Shown: in pieces, positions 61,841-64,000 of the stretch
Layout: each line of letters begins with the position of its first letter
Numbering within the stretch: the first letter of the stretch is position 1
Assembly: GCF_002872335.1 (NCBI RefSeq)
Contig: NZ_NJAG01000001.1
Span: 186,001 to 250,000 of the forward strand
Length of the DNA stretch: 64,000 nt
Direction of reading: 5' to 3'
Source of the DNA: Siphonobacter sp. BAB-5405
GTDB lineage: Bacteria; Bacteroidota; Bacteroidia; Cytophagales; Spirosomataceae
Position numbers and translations under genes: made by a program
Notes under the pieces: model-generated
The model's database searches: none
Seen by the model: the letters and a program-made list of their open reading frames with translations, nothing else
Told to the model about the DNA's origin: nothing

Positions 61841-62929
61841 TTAAATGGTAATTTTCCGCTTTCGCGATACGATGGCCCACTCGTCTAAGACTTCCCCATT
61901 TTCCACGACGGTTGCCGTTTCGTGCAGGGCTACGGTCGGGCAAATGTGATACGGCACGCCGTAGAGTAGATCGCCTACTTCGATGGATTCCCAGCTACTG
62001 ACTCGCACTACGCCATGTTCTTCACTCTGACTGAGTAATTCATACTCCGCCAAATTAAGAAACTTCACCCGTCGGTTGACTGGATTTTCAGCCGCTACCG
62101 CCTTGTGCCCTAAGTCGATGGTAACTAGACCTTCCGCAGGTTTCGATACGACCCGCGTTATCAGCAAAGCGGCCCATTCGAATGGCTGTTCTTCCAGCAA
62201 ATCATCGTAACCCCAATCCCACAGTAGACAGGTACCCGGACTCAGGTAAGTACCCGGCCGCAGGGCGTGTACTGTAAAAGAGGGCGTGCCTCCGGCAATG
62301 ATCATCCAGTTTTCATCGACCTGAATGGCATCAATCACGCGTTGATAGGCGGCGTCTACAACTTCCTTCCGTTCTTCAAAATCGGTATTACGGATATGGC
62401 CGTCGTAAATGTGCAGACCTTTCAGCTCCAGATTGGGCAGCGTATGCACATAGTCGATCAGGCTTTGTAGATTTTCTACTTCTACCCCGGTCCGATCCAT
62501 ACCATTGTTTACATCGATAAAAACCGGAGCTTTTTCCTCCCCAAAATAGGTATGGATCGCGTGAGCTGTAATCGGGTTATCGACTAAAGCCTGGAAGCTC
62601 GTTTCCGGATACTGCTGCATCAGCTGGTGCCAGCGGGCTACATTCGGTCCCACCACCGGATACGCCAGCAACACCCAGGGGGCTCCGGCCATTGCGGCCA
62701 TTTCGGCTTCGGCAATGGTCGAAACTTTAAATTTCGTAATCCCTACCTCCAGTTGCAACTTCAGGATTTCAATGGTTTTATGGGTTTTAGTATGCGGTAT
62801 GAGTCGCTCCGGACTTCCGGCAATCGCCACCATGATGGCAATATTCCGGCGAATCCGATCCTGATAAAATACAATACCGGGTGAAGGAACCAGGTCAGGA
62901 TGATGGAGCGTGAACCAATCTTCAGTCAT
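61841..62929 (-). CDS. D-threonine aldolase / D-serine dehydratase-like PLP enzyme
   Basis: 362-aa fold-type III PLP enzyme. LIPHTKTHKT near residue 45 holds the cofactor Lys, VFIDVNNGMDRTGV near 137 is the family's second motif, GGTPSF near 210, and a C-terminal metal-binding region with HICPTVALHET. Members cleave D-threonine to glycine and acetaldehyde or deaminate D-serine. It ends the same operon as the GntP permease (27-bp gap), so the substrate may be a hydroxy-acid or D-amino-acid brought in by that permease. Confidence 0.88.
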   Translation of the reverse strand: MTEDWFTLHHPDLVPSPGIVFYQDRIRRNIAIMVAIAGSPERLIPHTKTHKTIEILKLQLEVGITKFKVSTIAEAEMAAMAGAPWVLLAYPVVGPNVARWHQLMQQYPETSFQALVDNPITAHAIHTYFGEEKAPVFIDVNNGMDRTGVEVENLQSLIDYVHTLPNLELKGLHIYDGHIRNTDFEERKEVVDAAYQRVIDAIQVDENWMIIAGGTPSFTVHALRPGTYLSPGTCLLWDWGYDDLLEEQPFEWAALLITRVVSKPAEGLVTIDLGHKAVAAENPVNRRVKFLNLAEYELLSQSEEHGVVRVSSWESIEVGDLLYGVPYHICPTVALHETATVVENGEVLDEWAIVSRKRKITI

Positions 62930-62956
62930 GGAAATTTCTTGTCGTTAATGTAAATC

Positions 62957-64000
62957 TTAGATAAAAGCATTGATAATCAGAACCCCCATCAGACCAATGA
63001 CAGAAACCATGGTTTCCATGACCGTCCAGGTCTTCAGCGTGTCTTTAATACTCAGATTAAAATATTCTTTGTACAGCCAAAAACCACCGTCGTTGAAGTG
63101 CGAGCACATCAGACTGCCGGCCCCAATGGATAGTACCATCAGTTCGGGCGAAACCTCCGGACGGGCCGCCAGCAGGGGGGCAATGATGCCAACGGCCGTC
63201 AGACCCGCTACCGTAGCCGAACCCACACAGATCCGAATGAGGCCCGCCATGGCCCAACCCAGTACGAGCGGAGAGACGGGCAATTGCTGTAGCTGCTGCC
63301 CCAGAAAGGTACTAATGCCCGCTGACTGCATGATTTCCTTCAGGGCCGAGGCTCCGGCCACCACTAATAAGATTGGCGAGCAACCCTTGAAAGCTTCTTC
63401 CAACTGCTTGGTTACCATTTTCATGGACTGACCCCGAGCCAGCCCCAGCGTGTACATGGCGACCAGTACTGAAAGAAACATACCAAAGTACGGTTCGCTG
63501 ATGAGCTGAATGACCGGATTAGGCGGTAAATAAGGCTTAAAAATGGTCGTAATAGCCAGTAAAATCACTGGTAATAAAGCGGTAAACAGACTAAGACCCA
63601 GACTAGGCAATTGATCGGCAGGAAGTTTCTTTACCGATAACAAATCCGGATCAAGCGTGGGGCTGTACTGACGAAGGGTCCGCCCAAAAATGGGTCCGGC
63701 AATCGCGATGGCGGGAATGGCAATCGCAATTCCGTAGAGCAGTACCTTTCCCAAATCCGCATTAAAACGTCCGGCAATGGCTGCTGGCGAAGGATGGGGT
63801 GGCAGATACCCGTGAGCCACCGATAAGGCCGAAAGCATGGGAATACCCACCGTTAGAATGGGTACGCGGGCCGATACCGAAACGGCCACGATCAAAGGAA
63901 AAACAATGACGAAACCAGCATTATAGAACAGCGGAATGCCAATGACGAAACCCGCCAGAGCCATGCCCCAGGGTAAGTTTTTAGTACCAAACACTAGTAC
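62957..64000 (-). CDS. GntP-family gluconate/hydroxy-acid permease (5' end outside window)
   Basis: 347+ residues of a GntP-type inner-membrane symporter with about ten helices. HPSPAAIAGRFNADLGKVLLYG, GWAMAGLIRICVGSATVAGL and MCSHFNDGGFWLYKEYF are GntP hallmarks. The frame is open to the right edge, so the N-terminus is missing. It is the first gene of an operon with the D-threonine aldolase-like enzyme. Substrate could be gluconate, glycerate or a D-hydroxy/amino acid. Confidence 0.9.
   Translation of the reverse strand, partial: VLVFGTKNLPWGMALAGFVIGIPLFYNAGFVIVFPLIVAVSVSARVPILTVGIPMLSALSVAHGYLPPHPSPAAIAGRFNADLGKVLLYGIAIAIPAIAIAGPIFGRTLRQYSPTLDPDLLSVKKLPADQLPSLGLSLFTALLPVILLAITTIFKPYLPPNPVIQLISEPYFGMFLSVLVAMYTLGLARGQSMKMVTKQLEEAFKGCSPILLVVAGASALKEIMQSAGISTFLGQQLQQLPVSPLVLGWAMAGLIRICVGSATVAGLTAVGIIAPLLAARPEVSPELMVLSIGAGSLMCSHFNDGGFWLYKEYFNLSIKDTLKTWTVMETMVSVIGLMGVLIINAFI

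Noticed and set aside
1-64000. tRNA, rRNA or known riboswitch
   Set aside because: Reading both strands I found no cloverleaf, rRNA core or riboswitch consensus; a covariance search would be needed to exclude weak ones.

Overview
This is a bacterial chromosome segment from the phylum Bacteroidota. It is most like a Cytophagales genome of the Spirosoma/Siphonobacter kind, which I infer from gene content rather than from any marker RNA. Supporting signs are SusC/SusD pairs, a gingipain-like C25 protease with a C-terminal type IX secretion (T9SS) domain, lipoproteins with short Bacteroidota lipoboxes, ECF sigma factors beside outer-membrane proteins, and a few candidate TTTG-N19/20-TAnnTTTG promoters. 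Most genes use GC-balanced codons. Two stretches (about 17.8-19.1 kb and 23.9-26.2 kb) are clearly AT-rich and look acquired. I see no rRNA, tRNA or CRISPR array.

Layout. 0-10 kb: end of a PiT phosphate transporter, an M20 amidohydrolase coupled to a small unknown gene, an ECF sigma factor with a membrane-anchored outer-membrane-barrel protein, a VapBC-like toxin-antitoxin pair, an SDR oxidoreductase, a TIGR01777 epimerase, a glycerophosphodiester phosphodiesterase and a bestrophin-like channel. 10.4-17.8 kb: a polysaccharide utilisation locus (SusC, SusD, two GH43 enzymes) probably for arabinose/xylose-containing plant polymers; a third, two-module GH43 enzyme lies at 21.5-23.4 kb. Between and after them (17.8-26.2 kb) is an accessory zone: a REP-associated tyrosine transposase (RAYT) with eight copies of a matching hairpin repeat, an Imm5-like protein, a rifamycin ADP-ribosyltransferase homologue (Arr), unknown genes, and an AT-rich trio of a HEPN-like helical protein, a membrane protein and an Mrr-type nuclease.

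26.3-36 kb: dnaE (replicative polymerase), the C25/T9SS protein and an S9 peptidase. 36.2-39.2 kb: a susC gene that is cut in mid-barrel and joined directly to an MscS channel gene, evidence of a deletion or an assembly join. 39.3-57 kb: EamA transporter, lipoprotein, aminotransferase, second bestrophin, a diverged two-copy structured repeat, a tricorn-like protease, an HGSNAT-like acyltransferase, a pirin-like protein, an intradiol dioxygenase, an O-methyltransferase, an OBAP/DUF1264 lipoprotein, a luciferase-like monooxygenase, type II NADH dehydrogenase and a sugar isomerase/epimerase. 57-64 kb: a Trp/Tyr-rich secreted protein, a frameshifted AraC regulator, an ECF sigma factor, a DoxX-like protein, an aldo/keto reductase, and a GntP permease with a D-threonine aldolase-like enzyme.

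The most striking single object is the gene at 25474-26139. Its first roughly 35-50 residues read as the start of the DNA polymerase III sliding clamp (DnaN), and the rest is an Mrr-type restriction endonuclease domain with D126, E142 and K144. It lies just downstream of dnaE in an AT-rich island. Second are the RAYT/REP family and the structured repeats whose copies keep their hairpins through compensating base changes.
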